From Oscillospiraceae bacterium (lineage in GTDB: Bacteria; Bacillota; Clostridia; Oscillospirales; Oscillospiraceae): a stretch of 55,994 nt of DNA. Shown one piece after another: positions 45,417 through 52,846 of this stretch (positions are counted from its first letter, which is position 1; every line of letters starts with the position of its first letter). The stretch spans positions 1-55,994 of the forward strand of contig JAISHS010000010.1 of NCBI GenBank assembly GCA_031262405.1. Reading direction: 5' to 3'. The notes under the pieces were generated by a model, which was not told the origin of the DNA, did no database searches, and saw only the letters and a program-made list of their open reading frames with translations. A program made the position numbers and the translations under genes.

Positions 45417-45437
45417 TTGGGTCTTAATTCAGTTCGA

Positions 45438-47900
45438 TTAGCCGTTTGAGAGGACGATTTTTCCGTCCTCGACGAGCGCCGTGGCGGTGTCGCCGGGCTT
45501 TAGAGAGCCCTCGAGCTTTCGCTCGGCGGCGGCGTCCTCGATTGCCGACTGGATTGTCCGGCGCAGGGGACGCGCCCCATAGACGGGGTCAAAGCCGTCT
45601 TCGGCGAGCTTATCTAAAGCTTCGAGAGAGACTGTGAGATTGATTCCCAGACCCTCCAGCCTCCCGGTGACAGTTTCAAGCATGAGGGAAGCGATTTTTT
45701 TGATGTCCTCGCGGGAAAGCCTGTGGAAGACGATTATGTCGTCAATGCGGTTTAGAAACTCCGGCTTGAAGGTGGTTTTCAGCTCCTTGAGTACCATCTC
45801 GCGGATGCGCTCGTAGCTGCGCTCACCGCCGGCAGAGGTCTCCTCGCCGTCCGAGAAACCAAGGCTCAGACGGTTTTCGGTGATGCTCCGCGCGCCGACA
45901 TTGCTCGTCATCACGATAATCGTGTTTTTAAAGTCCACGCGCCTGCCCTGAGAATCGGTCAGAATTCCGTCGTCCATGATCTGGAGCATGACGTTGAAAA
46001 CGTCCTCGTGCGCCTTTTCAATCTCGTCGAAGAGTATTACAGAATACGGTTTGCGGCGAACCTTTTCCGTGAGCTGGCCGCCCTCGTCATAGCCCACATA
46101 GCCGGGGGGAGAGCCGATGAGCTTTGAAACGGTGTGCTTCTCCATATATTCCGACATATCAATCCTAAGCATGGCGCTCTCGTCGCCGAAAACGGCCTCC
46201 GCGAGAGCCTTGCAAAGCTCCGTCTTGCCGACGCCGGTCGGCCCCAAAAACAGGAAGCTGCCTATCGGACGCTTGGGGTCCTTGAGTCCCACGCGCCCGC
46301 GGCGAATAGCCCTAGCCACTGCCGAGACTGCCTCGTCCTGACCGATTACGCGCCGGTGAAGGATATCCTCCATCTTGAGAAGCCTTTCACTCTCGGTCTC
46401 CGTGAGGCTTGTTACGGGGATTCCCGTCCAGCCGGAGACGACCTGGGCTATGTCCTCCTCGGTGACGCAGCGCACGCCGCCTGCGCGCTTTTCGTCCCAT
46501 TTGCGGCGCACTTCGGAGAGCGTATCGCGCTCGAGCTGTTCCAAATCGCGGATTTTCGCGGCGCCCTCGAAGTCCTGTGCCTTGACGGCGGCCTCCTTCT
46601 CGCTGCTCAGTGCCTCTATGCGCTTTTCAATCGCCTTGAGTTCTTCCGGTGCGGTGTGGTTCTTCATGCGCACGCGGCTGGACGCCTCGTCCATGAGGTC
46701 AATTGCCTTGTCAGGCAGGAAGCGGTCGTTAATATAACGGCTGCTCATATTCACCGCCGCCTTTATGGCCTCGTCGGTGATTTTAAGCTTGTGGTGCGCC
46801 TCATATTTGTCGCGCAGACCCAAGATGATGGAGACGCTCTCCTCTGCGCTCGGCTCGTTAACGTTGACGGGCTGGAAGCGCCGCTCGAGAGCCGCGTCCT
46901 TTTCGATGTGCTTGCGGTATTCGTTTAGGGTCGTCGCGCCGATTATGCGGATTTCGCCGCGCCCGAGCAGGGGCTTGATGATATTCGCCGCGTCGATAGC
47001 GCCCTCAGCCGCGCCCGCGCCGATTATGGTGTGCAGCTCGTCGATGAAGAGGATCACGTCGCCGACCTTCTGAACCTCCTTGAGGACGGTCTTGATGCGC
47101 TCCTCGAAGTCGCCGCGATACTTAGTCCCAGCCAGCATACCGGTGAGGTCGAGCGAGACTATACGCTTTCCGCGCAGGTCCTCCGGCACGTCGCCGGAGG
47201 CTACCAGCTGCGCTAAACCCTCCGCTATCGCCGTCTTGCCGACTCCCGGCTCGCCGATGAGCACGGGATTGTTTTTTGTGCGGCGCGAGAGAATTTGCAT
47301 AACACGGCTAATCTCGTTGCTGCGCCCGATTACGGGGTCGAGCTGACCGTCTGAAGCCAGATTCGTCAGGTCGCGGCTGTATTGATCGAGCGTCTTTGTG
47401 TCGCCGCGTCTGCCCTGCCGGGAGGAGGCGCTGCCCGCGTTCTGCGGAGGGCTTTGGCGGTAATCGCCGCTGCCGAAAAGCCCCATTATGTCTGTGTATA
47501 GCTTGTTGAGGTCTGCGCCCGTCGAGACGATTAGTCTCGCGCCGGTGCTCTCCGGCTCGCGCAGGACGCCCATTAAAAGATGCTCCGTTCCGATGTAGCT
47601 GTGCCCCAAGCGATTTGCGTCTATAATCGCCAGCTCCAGCACGCGCTTTGCTCCCGGAGTCAGACCTTGCGCAGGTAGTCCCGGCGCGCCGCGCCCGATA
47701 TATTTCTCTAAAAGCTCGGTCAAAATGCTCTCGTCCAGACCGTTGTCGCGCAGTACCTTCGCGCCTAAGCCCTCGCCCTCGGAAGCGATACCGAGGAGCA
47801 GATGCTCTGTCCCGACGTAGCTGTGCCCGAGGCTTTGGGCGGTCTCCTGTGCCTTTTGCAGAGCCATTCTGGCTCTCTGTGTAAATCTTTCCTGTCTCAT
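45438..47900 (-). CDS. clpC: ATP-dependent protease ATPase ClpC
   Basis: ClpC is a Hsp100 unfoldase that feeds ClpP. The 820-residue product has two Clp N repeats ([16 protein letters not shown] and [16 protein letters not shown]), two AAA+ modules (Walker A GEPGVGKT and GPTGVGKT) and a coiled-coil/UVR region between them ([20 protein letters not shown]). [20 protein letters not shown] is the second Walker B region. AGAAAGGAGAAAAGTAAAT precedes the ATG. It is the last gene of ctsR-mcsA-clpC; a GC hairpin (47924-47952) lies just upstream. Confidence 0.97.
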   Translation of the reverse strand: MRQERFTQRARMALQKAQETAQSLGHSYVGTEHLLLGIASEGEGLGAKVLRDNGLDESILTELLEKYIGRGAPGLPAQGLTPGAKRVLELAIIDANRLGHSYIGTEHLLMGVLREPESTGARLIVSTGADLNKLYTDIMGLFGSGDYRQSPPQNAGSASSRQGRRGDTKTLDQYSRDLTNLASDGQLDPVIGRSNEISRVMQILSRRTKNNPVLIGEPGVGKTAIAEGLAQLVASGDVPEDLRGKRIVSLDLTGMLAGTKYRGDFEERIKTVLKEVQKVGDVILFIDELHTIIGAGAAEGAIDAANIIKPLLGRGEIRIIGATTLNEYRKHIEKDAALERRFQPVNVNEPSAEESVSIILGLRDKYEAHHKLKITDEAIKAAVNMSSRYINDRFLPDKAIDLMDEASSRVRMKNHTAPEELKAIEKRIEALSSEKEAAVKAQDFEGAAKIRDLEQLERDTLSEVRRKWDEKRAGGVRCVTEEDIAQVVSGWTGIPVTSLTETESERLLKMEDILHRRVIGQDEAVSAVARAIRRGRVGLKDPKRPIGSFLFLGPTGVGKTELCKALAEAVFGDESAMLRIDMSEYMEKHTVSKLIGSPPGYVGYDEGGQLTEKVRRKPYSVILFDEIEKAHEDVFNVMLQIMDDGILTDSQGRRVDFKNTIIVMTSNVGARSITENRLSLGFSDGEETSAGGERSYERIREMVLKELKTTFKPEFLNRIDDIIVFHRLSREDIKKIASLMLETVTGRLEGLGINLTVSLEALDKLAEDGFDPVYGARPLRRTIQSAIEDAAAERKLEGSLKPGDTATALVEDGKIVLSNG

Positions 47901-47923
47901 ATTTACTTTTCTCCTTTCGGAAA

Positions 47924-47952
47924 TGCGCCGCCCGAGTGGGAAGGGCGGCGCA
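47924..47952 (-). other. GC-rich hairpin in the mcsA-clpC gap
   Basis: TGCGCCGCCC and GGGCGGCGCA form a perfect 10-bp stem around a 9-base loop. There is no T run, so it may be an mRNA processing or stability element, or a leftover where mcsB normally lies. Confidence 0.6.
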
Positions 47953-47977
47953 CATATTATTCAGTTTTATGTGTGGA

Positions 47978-48436
47978 TTAACCTGCGAGCTTTTTGATTT
48001 GGTCTCTCAGCTCGATAGCCCTTTCGTAATTTTCGTCGGCAACCGCGCTTTGAAGCTGCTGACGGAGTGAGACAAGCTCGCGCTTTGCGCGAATCTCCTC
48101 GCCCGCGTCCTCGGGTATATTATTCCGCGCAGCCTCTTCGGATTTGGTCGAAGGCTGCCTGTCGCCGACGGAAACATTTATCCAAGGCAGAGCCAGAGTA
48201 GGAGCGGCAAGCGCGCGCCCGAAGCCGAGGCTAAACGGGCTTTCCCCGAAAAAGCTCTCGAGCAAACTGGGTCTGCCGAAAAATCCGCCGAAAGACGGCA
48301 TAAACGCGCGGTCAATTGTCTCGCCGAAGCCCTCGGCGCGGGCGCAGTCGTTGCAGAGATTGTATTCGGTTACTTCACCGTTGATATTGGACTGATAATG
48401 AAAGGTGGCTTCCTTTCCGCATTTTTCACACTTCAT
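47978..48436 (-). CDS. mcsA: McsA-like protein (zinc CxxC plus UVR motif)
   Basis: The 152-residue product has two N-terminal CxxC pairs (C3/C6 and C28/C31) and a C-terminal UVR motif (ELVSLRQQLQSAVADENYER). In B. subtilis McsA activates the arginine kinase McsB and acts as a ClpC adaptor; its McsA has more CxxC pairs than seen here. The gene lies between ctsR and clpC as expected, but no mcsB follows. GGAGGGTATAATC precedes the ATG. Confidence 0.87.
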   Translation of the reverse strand: MKCEKCGKEATFHYQSNINGEVTEYNLCNDCARAEGFGETIDRAFMPSFGGFFGRPSLLESFFGESPFSLGFGRALAAPTLALPWINVSVGDRQPSTKSEEAARNNIPEDAGEEIRAKRELVSLRQQLQSAVADENYERAIELRDQIKKLAG

Positions 48437-48473
48437 GATTATACCCTCCTTAAAAGTTTATAAAACTGATTAA

Positions 48474-48935
48474 CTAGTTGTTTTCGGACAAGACGCTGAC
48501 CAGCATCTGCTTGAAAATCGCCGCGCGAATGAGGTCTCGGTGCTCCGGCGCAATAGAGCGAAGGGCGTTGTCGCTCAGCGCCGCCGCCATAATTGCCGCG
48601 CCCTCACCGGAGAGTGCGCCCTCATACAGCAGATTCGAGATAAAAGCCGCCGCCGTTCTCGGCGAAAGTCTCTCGCCCACGGAGTTGACCGTGTGCATAA
48701 TCAGCTGCCTCGGCGTGTTTCGCACCCGACTTATGCGGATGTAGCCGCCGCCGCCGCGCCGCGACTCGACAATGTAGCCGTGCTCCGGCGAAAATCTCGT
48801 CGAGATAACATAGTTGATCTGGCTGGGCGCACAGCTGAATTTCTCCGCGAGTATTCCGCGCCTCAGCTCCGCGATTCCGCTGCTGCTGTCGAGCAGCTCC
48901 TGAATGAAACCTGCAATCAAGTCACTTGTAGCCAT
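48474..48935 (-). CDS. ctsR: CtsR class III heat-shock repressor
   Basis: CtsR is a winged-helix repressor of clp genes that senses heat through a glycine-rich wing. The 153-residue product has SQINYVISTRFSPEHGYIVE and the wing RRGGGGYIRISRV, then a C-terminal dimerisation domain. Three CtsR-like heptad pairs overlap its promoter, so the ctsR-mcsA-clpC operon is very likely autoregulated. CGAAGAGGTGG precedes the ATG. Confidence 0.95.
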   Translation of the reverse strand: MATSDLIAGFIQELLDSSSGIAELRRGILAEKFSCAPSQINYVISTRFSPEHGYIVESRRGGGGYIRISRVRNTPRQLIMHTVNSVGERLSPRTAAAFISNLLYEGALSGEGAAIMAAALSDNALRSIAPEHRDLIRAAIFKQMLVSVLSENN

Positions 48936-48962
48936 GTAACCACCTCTTCGCTTTCTTCTGTG

Positions 48963-49041
48963 TCTGACCTATCCTGACCTTTGATTTGATTATAGTCAGG
49001 AATGGTCAAATTTGCAAATCTCAGTTTGACCAATACTGACT
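48963..49041 (-). promoter_or_regulatory. ctsR promoter with three CtsR boxes
   Basis: Minus-strand promoter TTGCAA (49012-49017), a 17-base spacer and TATAAT (48989-48994). CtsR-type direct heptads: AGTCAGG-AAT-GGTCAAA (48994-49010, plus strand), AGTCAGT-ATT-GGTCAAA (49025-49041, minus strand) and GGTCAGG-ATA-GGTCAGA (48963-48979, minus strand). They cover the spacer, the -35 flank and the start region. Confidence 0.85.
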
Positions 49042-49139
49042 AATTAGGCGGGGGAATTTTAATAGTATCGCTGCATAGCTTCGCTGTTCTTTAAGTTTCT
49101 TAATTTTTCTCGATTTTTCAAAAATCTAATCTTTGGTGC

Positions 49140-49168
49140 TTGCAATGGACAAGCTTTGTTGTTATAAT
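49140..49168 (+). promoter_or_regulatory. Promoter of the ferredoxin gene
   Basis: TTGCAA (49140-49145), a 17-base spacer and TATAAT (49163-49168), 74 bases before the ATG. The leader contains an inverted AACCG/CAGTAAAA-type segment of no clear meaning. Confidence 0.75.
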
Positions 49169-49241
49169 GCTTTCTGTAAGCTTGCTGAACCGTTTTTCAG
49201 TAAAAACAATCAAAGGATATATTACATAGGAGGATACTCAG

Positions 49242-49412
49242 ATGGCTTTTGTTATTACCAGTGATTGCATTTCCTGCGGCAGCTGCGCGGATACCTGCCC
49301 GGCCGGCGCGATTCAACAGGGAGACACCCAATACGAAATCGATCAGGACGTCTGCCTGCAGTGCGGCGCTTGCGTCGACGTCTGCCCCACCGGCGCTATT
49401 GTCGAGAAATAG
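49242..49412 (+). CDS. 2[4Fe-4S] ferredoxin
   Basis: This 56-residue clostridial-type ferredoxin carries low-potential electrons for anaerobic metabolism. Two cluster motifs are complete: C9, C12, C15, C19 (CISCGSCADTCP) and C38, C41, C44, C48 (CLQCGACVDVCP). TAGGAGGATACTCAG precedes the ATG. It has its own promoter and terminator. It is a plausible partner of IorAB, among other enzymes; partnership is inference. Confidence 0.96.
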   Translation: MAFVITSDCISCGSCADTCPAGAIQQGDTQYEIDQDVCLQCGACVDVCPTGAIVEK

Positions 49413-49429
49413 GTCGCAGAAAACAGCCC

Positions 49430-49484
49430 AAAAGCCTGTTGCCGGAGGACGCTTTAGCGTTACCCTTGGCGGCGGGCTTTTTGT
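49430..49484 (+). terminator. Terminator after ferredoxin
   Basis: AAAAGCC (49430-49436) pairs with GGCTTTTT (49475-49482) at the base of a branched hairpin that also contains ACGC/GCGT, followed by a T-rich end. Confidence 0.65.
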
Positions 49485-49508
49485 ATTTTGAAATGACGGT
49501 AAAACACA

Positions 49509-50216
49509 ATGGACGAGTTTGAAGAGCTTAGGGCTGGCGGAGCCTTACTGAAAAAAGACGCGCGCGGGCACAATTTAACGACGGACACCCTGCTGCTTGC
49601 CGACTTTGCGCGATTGAAGCGGGGGGAGTGCTGCATAGATTTGGGCTGCGGCTCCGGCGCGCTGTGCGTGCTGCTCTCGCAAAGGGCGAAGGACTCGCGC
49701 TTCACGGCCATTGAAATCCAGCCGGAGGCGGCGGAAATCGCGCGGGAGAATTTCGCGGCGAACGGTCTTGGGGAGCGCAGCATAGTCATCACCGGAGATT
49801 TTCGGGACTATAAAAAGCTGCTGCCCGTCGGGGGAGCGGACGCGGTTGTCTCAAACCCGCCGTATTTTTCGGAAAAATCCGGCGCGCGCGCGGGGACGGA
49901 AAGGCGTGAGCTCCAGCGCCGTGAAACCGGCTGCACGCTCAACGACGTAATCGCGGCGGCGGCCTGGGCGCTGCGAAACGGCGGGGCACTGTTCCTGGTG
50001 TACAGACCGGAGCGGCTCTCGGAGCTGCTGTGCGCCATGACAACAGCCCGCGTCGAGCCTAAGCGCCTAAGACTTACGCACCGCGCCATAGACGCCCCGC
50101 CGAGTCTGGTTCTGGTAGAGGGGCGGCGCGGAGGTAAGGCGGGACTTGCTATCGAGCCGCCTTTAATACTAACGGACGGTAAGATCGGCGGCACAAAGGA
50201 GGAAGAGGAGCAATGA
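49509..50216 (+). CDS. TrmN6-like tRNA/DNA N6-adenine methyltransferase
   Basis: The 235-residue product is a Rossmann methyltransferase with the SAM loop DLGCGSG (44-50) and the N6-methylase motif NPPY (116-119). In E. coli the related enzyme methylates A37 of tRNA-Val; the B. subtilis relative YabB likewise lies next to rsmI. The substrate here is not proven. The ATG at 49509 has no strong AGGAGG before it (ACGGTAAAACACA). Its stop overlaps the rsmI start by 4 bases. Confidence 0.88.
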   Translation: MDEFEELRAGGALLKKDARGHNLTTDTLLLADFARLKRGECCIDLGCGSGALCVLLSQRAKDSRFTAIEIQPEAAEIARENFAANGLGERSIVITGDFRDYKKLLPVGGADAVVSNPPYFSEKSGARAGTERRELQRRETGCTLNDVIAAAAWALRNGGALFLVYRPERLSELLCAMTTARVEPKRLRLTHRAIDAPPSLVLVEGRRGGKAGLAIEPPLILTDGKIGGTKEEEEQ

Positions 50217-51055
50217 GCGGGACACTGTATCTGGTGGCGACGCCGATAGGAAATCTGGGAGATTTTTCGCCCCGCGCGAAGCAGGCTTTGAGCGAAGCAG
50301 ACTTCATAGCGGCGGAGGACACGCGGGTTACCTTGAAGCTTCTCAACCACTTCGGGATTAAAAAGCCGCTGATCAGCTATTTTGAACACAACAGAGCCAC
50401 GAGCGGCGAGAAGATTCTCTCCCGTCTGCTCTCCGGGGAGAGCGCCGCGCTCGTCACGGACGCGGGCACCCCGGCCATCAGCGATCCGGGCGCGGATCTC
50501 GTGGCGCTTTGCGCCCAGAGCGGCGTAACGATTATCGCGATTCCGGGCGCTTGCGCTGCAATAAGCGCGCTCGCGCTCAGCGGGCTTGACACCTCGCGCT
50601 TTGCCTTCGAGGGCTTTCTCAATACGACGGGGCGAAAACGCGCCGAGCGGCTTAAGGAGCTTTCTGGGGAAAAACGCACCCTCGTTTTGTATGAGGCTCC
50701 GCACAAGCTCGTCTCGACGCTCTCAGACCTCGTTTCGGCTCTGGGCTCAGACCGCCGCGTCGCGCTCTGCAGGGAGCTTACGAAGCTGCATGAGGAGACC
50801 GTGCGCACGACGCTCGCCGGTGCCTTAGAGCGCTATACTCTGGAAGCGCCGAGGGGTGAATTTGTCCTCGTAATCGAGGGTGCGCCGGAAAAAACAACGC
50901 CGGAAGTCTCCCTCGAGCGCGCTAAAGAGCTGGTGTACTCTCGCCGCGAGGCGGGACTCAGCCTCAAGGAGTCTGCCCGTCTCATTTCAGAGGAGACCGG
51001 ATATTCAAAAAACGAGCTGTATAACGCCTGCCTAAAGGAGAGGGAACTTCCTTGA
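50213..51055 (+). CDS. rsmI: 16S rRNA 2'-O-methyltransferase RsmI
   Basis: RsmI methylates the ribose of C1402 in 16S rRNA at the decoding centre. The 280-residue product has the family features GTLYLVATPIGNLGDFSPRA, AAEDTRVTLKLLNHFGI and DAGTPAISDPGADLV. The start overlaps the methyltransferase gene (ATGA), with GGAGGAAGAGCA inside it, so the two modification enzymes are made together. A DegV gene with its own promoter follows. Confidence 0.95.
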   Translation: MSGTLYLVATPIGNLGDFSPRAKQALSEADFIAAEDTRVTLKLLNHFGIKKPLISYFEHNRATSGEKILSRLLSGESAALVTDAGTPAISDPGADLVALCAQSGVTIIAIPGACAAISALALSGLDTSRFAFEGFLNTTGRKRAERLKELSGEKRTLVLYEAPHKLVSTLSDLVSALGSDRRVALCRELTKLHEETVRTTLAGALERYTLEAPRGEFVLVIEGAPEKTTPEVSLERAKELVYSRREAGLSLKESARLISEETGYSKNELYNACLKERELP

Positions 51056-51076
51056 AATCTTTAGAGGTTTAGTCTA

Positions 51077-51106
51077 TTGACAGGGCTTGTCAGTAGAGTA
51101 TATACT
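51077..51106 (+). promoter_or_regulatory. Promoter of the DegV-family gene
   Basis: TTGACA (51077-51082), an 18-base spacer and TATACT (51101-51106). TGACA-GGGCT-TGTCA (51078-51092) is an inverted repeat over the -35 and could be an operator. Confidence 0.68.
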
Positions 51107-51168
51107 TAACACAAATGGAGAATCTTACATATAATTCTCGACAAAATTATCGAAAATAGGACGTAGAC

Positions 51169-52062
51169 ATGAAAAAATTTGAACTGACAGCCTGTTCCAC
51201 AGCAGATATGCCGCGGGAGTTCTTTGAGAGCAACAATATTCCCTTCGCCTGTTTCCATTTCCTCATGGACGGGGTTGAATATCCCGACGATTTGGGAAAG
51301 ACTATGCCCATAGACGAATTTTATGACCGCGTTGCCGCCGGAGCGCAGCCGACGACGAGTCAGGTAAACGAGCAGGACTACATGGATATGTGGCGGCCGC
51401 TTCTCGAGCGGGGCATGGATGTTTTGCACATTACTCTTTCCAGCGGAATTTCCGGCACGATTAACTCGGCGCGGGTTGCCCGCGAGGAGATTCAGGCGGA
51501 GTTTCCCGAGCGAAAGCTGATTGTTATAGATTCGCTCGGCGCTTCCAGCGGCTATGGCTTGCTTGTCACAAAGGCGATGGAGCTGCGCGACGCCGGAGAG
51601 GATGTTGAGTCTGCGGCGAAGTATATTGAGGACAATAAGCTTCGTGTGCACCACTGGTTTTTCTCGACGGATTTGTCCAGCTTCTATCGCGGCGGGCGCA
51701 TTTCGCGCTCCTCGGCTTGGTTTGGCACGGTTTTGAAAATTTGCCCGCTGCTCAATATGAATGAGCTGGGCGAGCTTATTCCGCGCGAGAAAATTCGCAC
51801 AAAGAATAAAGTTATCGAGGCGATTGTCGACAAAATGGCGGAGCACGCCGAGGGCGGAACGGACTACTCGGGGAAGTGCTATATCAGCAATTCCGCCTGT
51901 CTTGAGGACGCGCGCGCGGTCGTCAGGCTTGTCGAGGCGCGTTTTCGCAAGCTCGACGGTCACGTTATGATCAATAACATTGGCACGGTTATCGGCTCGC
52001 ACACCGGTCCCGGCACCGTCGCGCTCTTCTTCTGGGGAGATAGTAGGGCAGATAATAGATAA
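51169..52062 (+). CDS. DegV family fatty-acid-binding protein
   Basis: DegV (FakB-like) proteins bind a fatty acid and present it to the kinase FakA for phosphorylation. The 297-residue product has PTTSQ at 61-65, the lipid-site LSSGISGT (about 91-98) and a C-terminal FSTDLSSFYRGGRIS. No fakA is nearby. The upstream site (AGGACGTAGAC) is weak. The C-terminus ADNR and the stop codon are encoded by the AGATAATAGATA repeat that starts at 52048, so the original end was probably different. Confidence 0.92.
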   Translation: MKKFELTACSTADMPREFFESNNIPFACFHFLMDGVEYPDDLGKTMPIDEFYDRVAAGAQPTTSQVNEQDYMDMWRPLLERGMDVLHITLSSGISGTINSARVAREEIQAEFPERKLIVIDSLGASSGYGLLVTKAMELRDAGEDVESAAKYIEDNKLRVHHWFFSTDLSSFYRGGRISRSSAWFGTVLKICPLLNMNELGELIPREKIRTKNKVIEAIVDKMAEHAEGGTDYSGKCYISNSACLEDARAVVRLVEARFRKLDGHVMINNIGTVIGSHTGPGTVALFFWGDSRADNR

Positions 52063-52107
52063 AAGATAATAGATAAAAAATCGAGACGAAGCCCAGCCGA
52101 AGGCGAC
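52048..52107 (+). repeat. AGATAATAGATA repeat with degenerate GGCGAC hairpin
   Basis: GCAGATAATAGATAAAAGAT continues with AATAGATAAAA and then CCCAGCCGAAGGCGAC. It begins inside the DegV gene and supplies its last four codons and the TAA at 52060-52062. Confidence 0.78.
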
Positions 52108-52116
52108 AACATAATA

Positions 52117-52145
52117 ATAAATCCCGTGCTGTGCGCGGGATTTAT
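52117..52145 (+). terminator. Terminator after the DegV gene
   Basis: AAATCCCG and CGGGATTT pair around about 9 bases, followed by a short T-rich end. Confidence 0.65.
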
Positions 52146-52167
52146 TGCGTGTTTACAATTTTTGAGA

Positions 52168-52196
52168 TTGACTTCAATAATTACCTGCGATATAGT
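52168..52196 (+). promoter_or_regulatory. Promoter of the YqzL-like gene
   Basis: TTGACT (52168-52173), a 17-base spacer and TATAGT (52191-52196), 40 bases before the ATG. Confidence 0.75.
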
Positions 52197-52236
52197 TAGT
52201 GAGTGCGGATATAATAAGGTCAGCGAGGTGAAGCAG

Positions 52237-52401
52237 ATGAAAGACGATTGTCTTTGGCGGATGTTCTGTGAAACCGGGGAACCGGCTTGCTACCTTTTAT
52301 ACAAGGAAGCTACTAAAGATAAAGAGCGTATTGCAGATTTCCCGCCTTTAGCGCACCTTGCTTTCTGCGGAGACGAGGTCAAACCCGTCGCCCGCATTTA
52401 A
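52237..52401 (+). CDS. YqzL-like small protein
   Basis: The 54-residue product starts MKDDCLWRMFCETGEPACYL and continues LYKEA, which resembles the YqzL family of small Firmicutes proteins (short Trp-x-x-Phe start and YLLYKE). The role of the family is unknown. The frame is open 37 codons upstream, but the ATG at 52237 was chosen because GCGAGGTG lies 7 bases before it and the promoter at 52168 would not allow the longer start. It is monocistronic and ends at a 16-bp inverted-repeat element. Confidence 0.75.
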   Translation: MKDDCLWRMFCETGEPACYLLYKEATKDKERIADFPPLAHLAFCGDEVKPVARI

Positions 52402-52404
52402 AAG

Positions 52405-52477
52405 GTCGCACCGACCCGTGAGAGTGTTTTTGATTTATTATTTTGGACACCTCTTAAACAACACGGGTCGGTGCGAC
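52405..52477. repeat. 73-bp element with perfect 16-bp inverted ends
   Basis: GTCGCACCGACCCGTG (52405-52420) and CACGGGTCGGTGCGAC (52462-52477) are exact reverse complements enclosing 41 AT-rich bases. It begins 4 bases after the YqzL-like stop. It may serve as that gene's terminator, but the arm length and GC content look more like a miniature element. Confidence 0.7.
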
Positions 52478-52479
52478 TG

Positions 52480-52738
52480 TTCGTCGGTGCACCGGCATTT
52501 TGCCCGCCGCGGGCACCGCCAAAGAGACTTTTTCTTTTTGCGAAAAGAAGAAAGTCTCTCTGGACTCTGAAAAAGAAAGAGAAGGGTACGAAGTGACGCT
52601 TCGCTCTGTTGGAGCGTGCCGCTACGCGGTCAGGGTCGCAAGCTTACTTCGTAACGCTTGCTACTTCCGTGGGTACGAAGCTGGGACGAAGCAGGGACGA
52701 AGGTTGCCGCTTCTGAGGAAGCGGCGCGGGCGCGCAAA
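52480..52738. repeat. Dispersed GC-rich repeat, related to both contig ends
   Basis: This non-coding stretch has an AGAGACTTTTTC/hairpin/AGTCTCT segment (52531-52562) and a part from 52590 that matches 160-280 (TGACGCTTCGCTCTGTTGGA, then ACTTCGTAAC). Its left part (GCGGGC...ACTTTxxTTTTGCGAAA) resembles 55855-55890. Together with the tandem array that follows it makes up the 445-base gap between the YqzL-like and MATE genes; open frames across it are repeat-encoded. Confidence 0.65.
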
Positions 52739-52840
52739 ACAGAAGACAGAGGCGAGAGGACAGAAGACAGAGGCGAGAGGACAGAAGACAGAGGCGAGAG
52801 GACAGAAGACAGAGGCGAGAGGACAGAAGACAGAGACGAA
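52739..52840. repeat. Tandem array of a 21-bp unit
   Basis: Four identical copies of ACAGAAGACAGAGGCGAGAG+G (52739-52822) are followed by a degenerate fifth. There are no spacers, so it is not a CRISPR array. Single or inverted copies of the unit occur at 5727-5819 and 55742-55780. Confidence 0.9.
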
Positions 52841-52846
52841 GGACGG

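Noticed and set aside
52739..52840. Possible CRISPR array
   Set aside because: The 21-bp units are contiguous with no spacers, and no cas genes are present.
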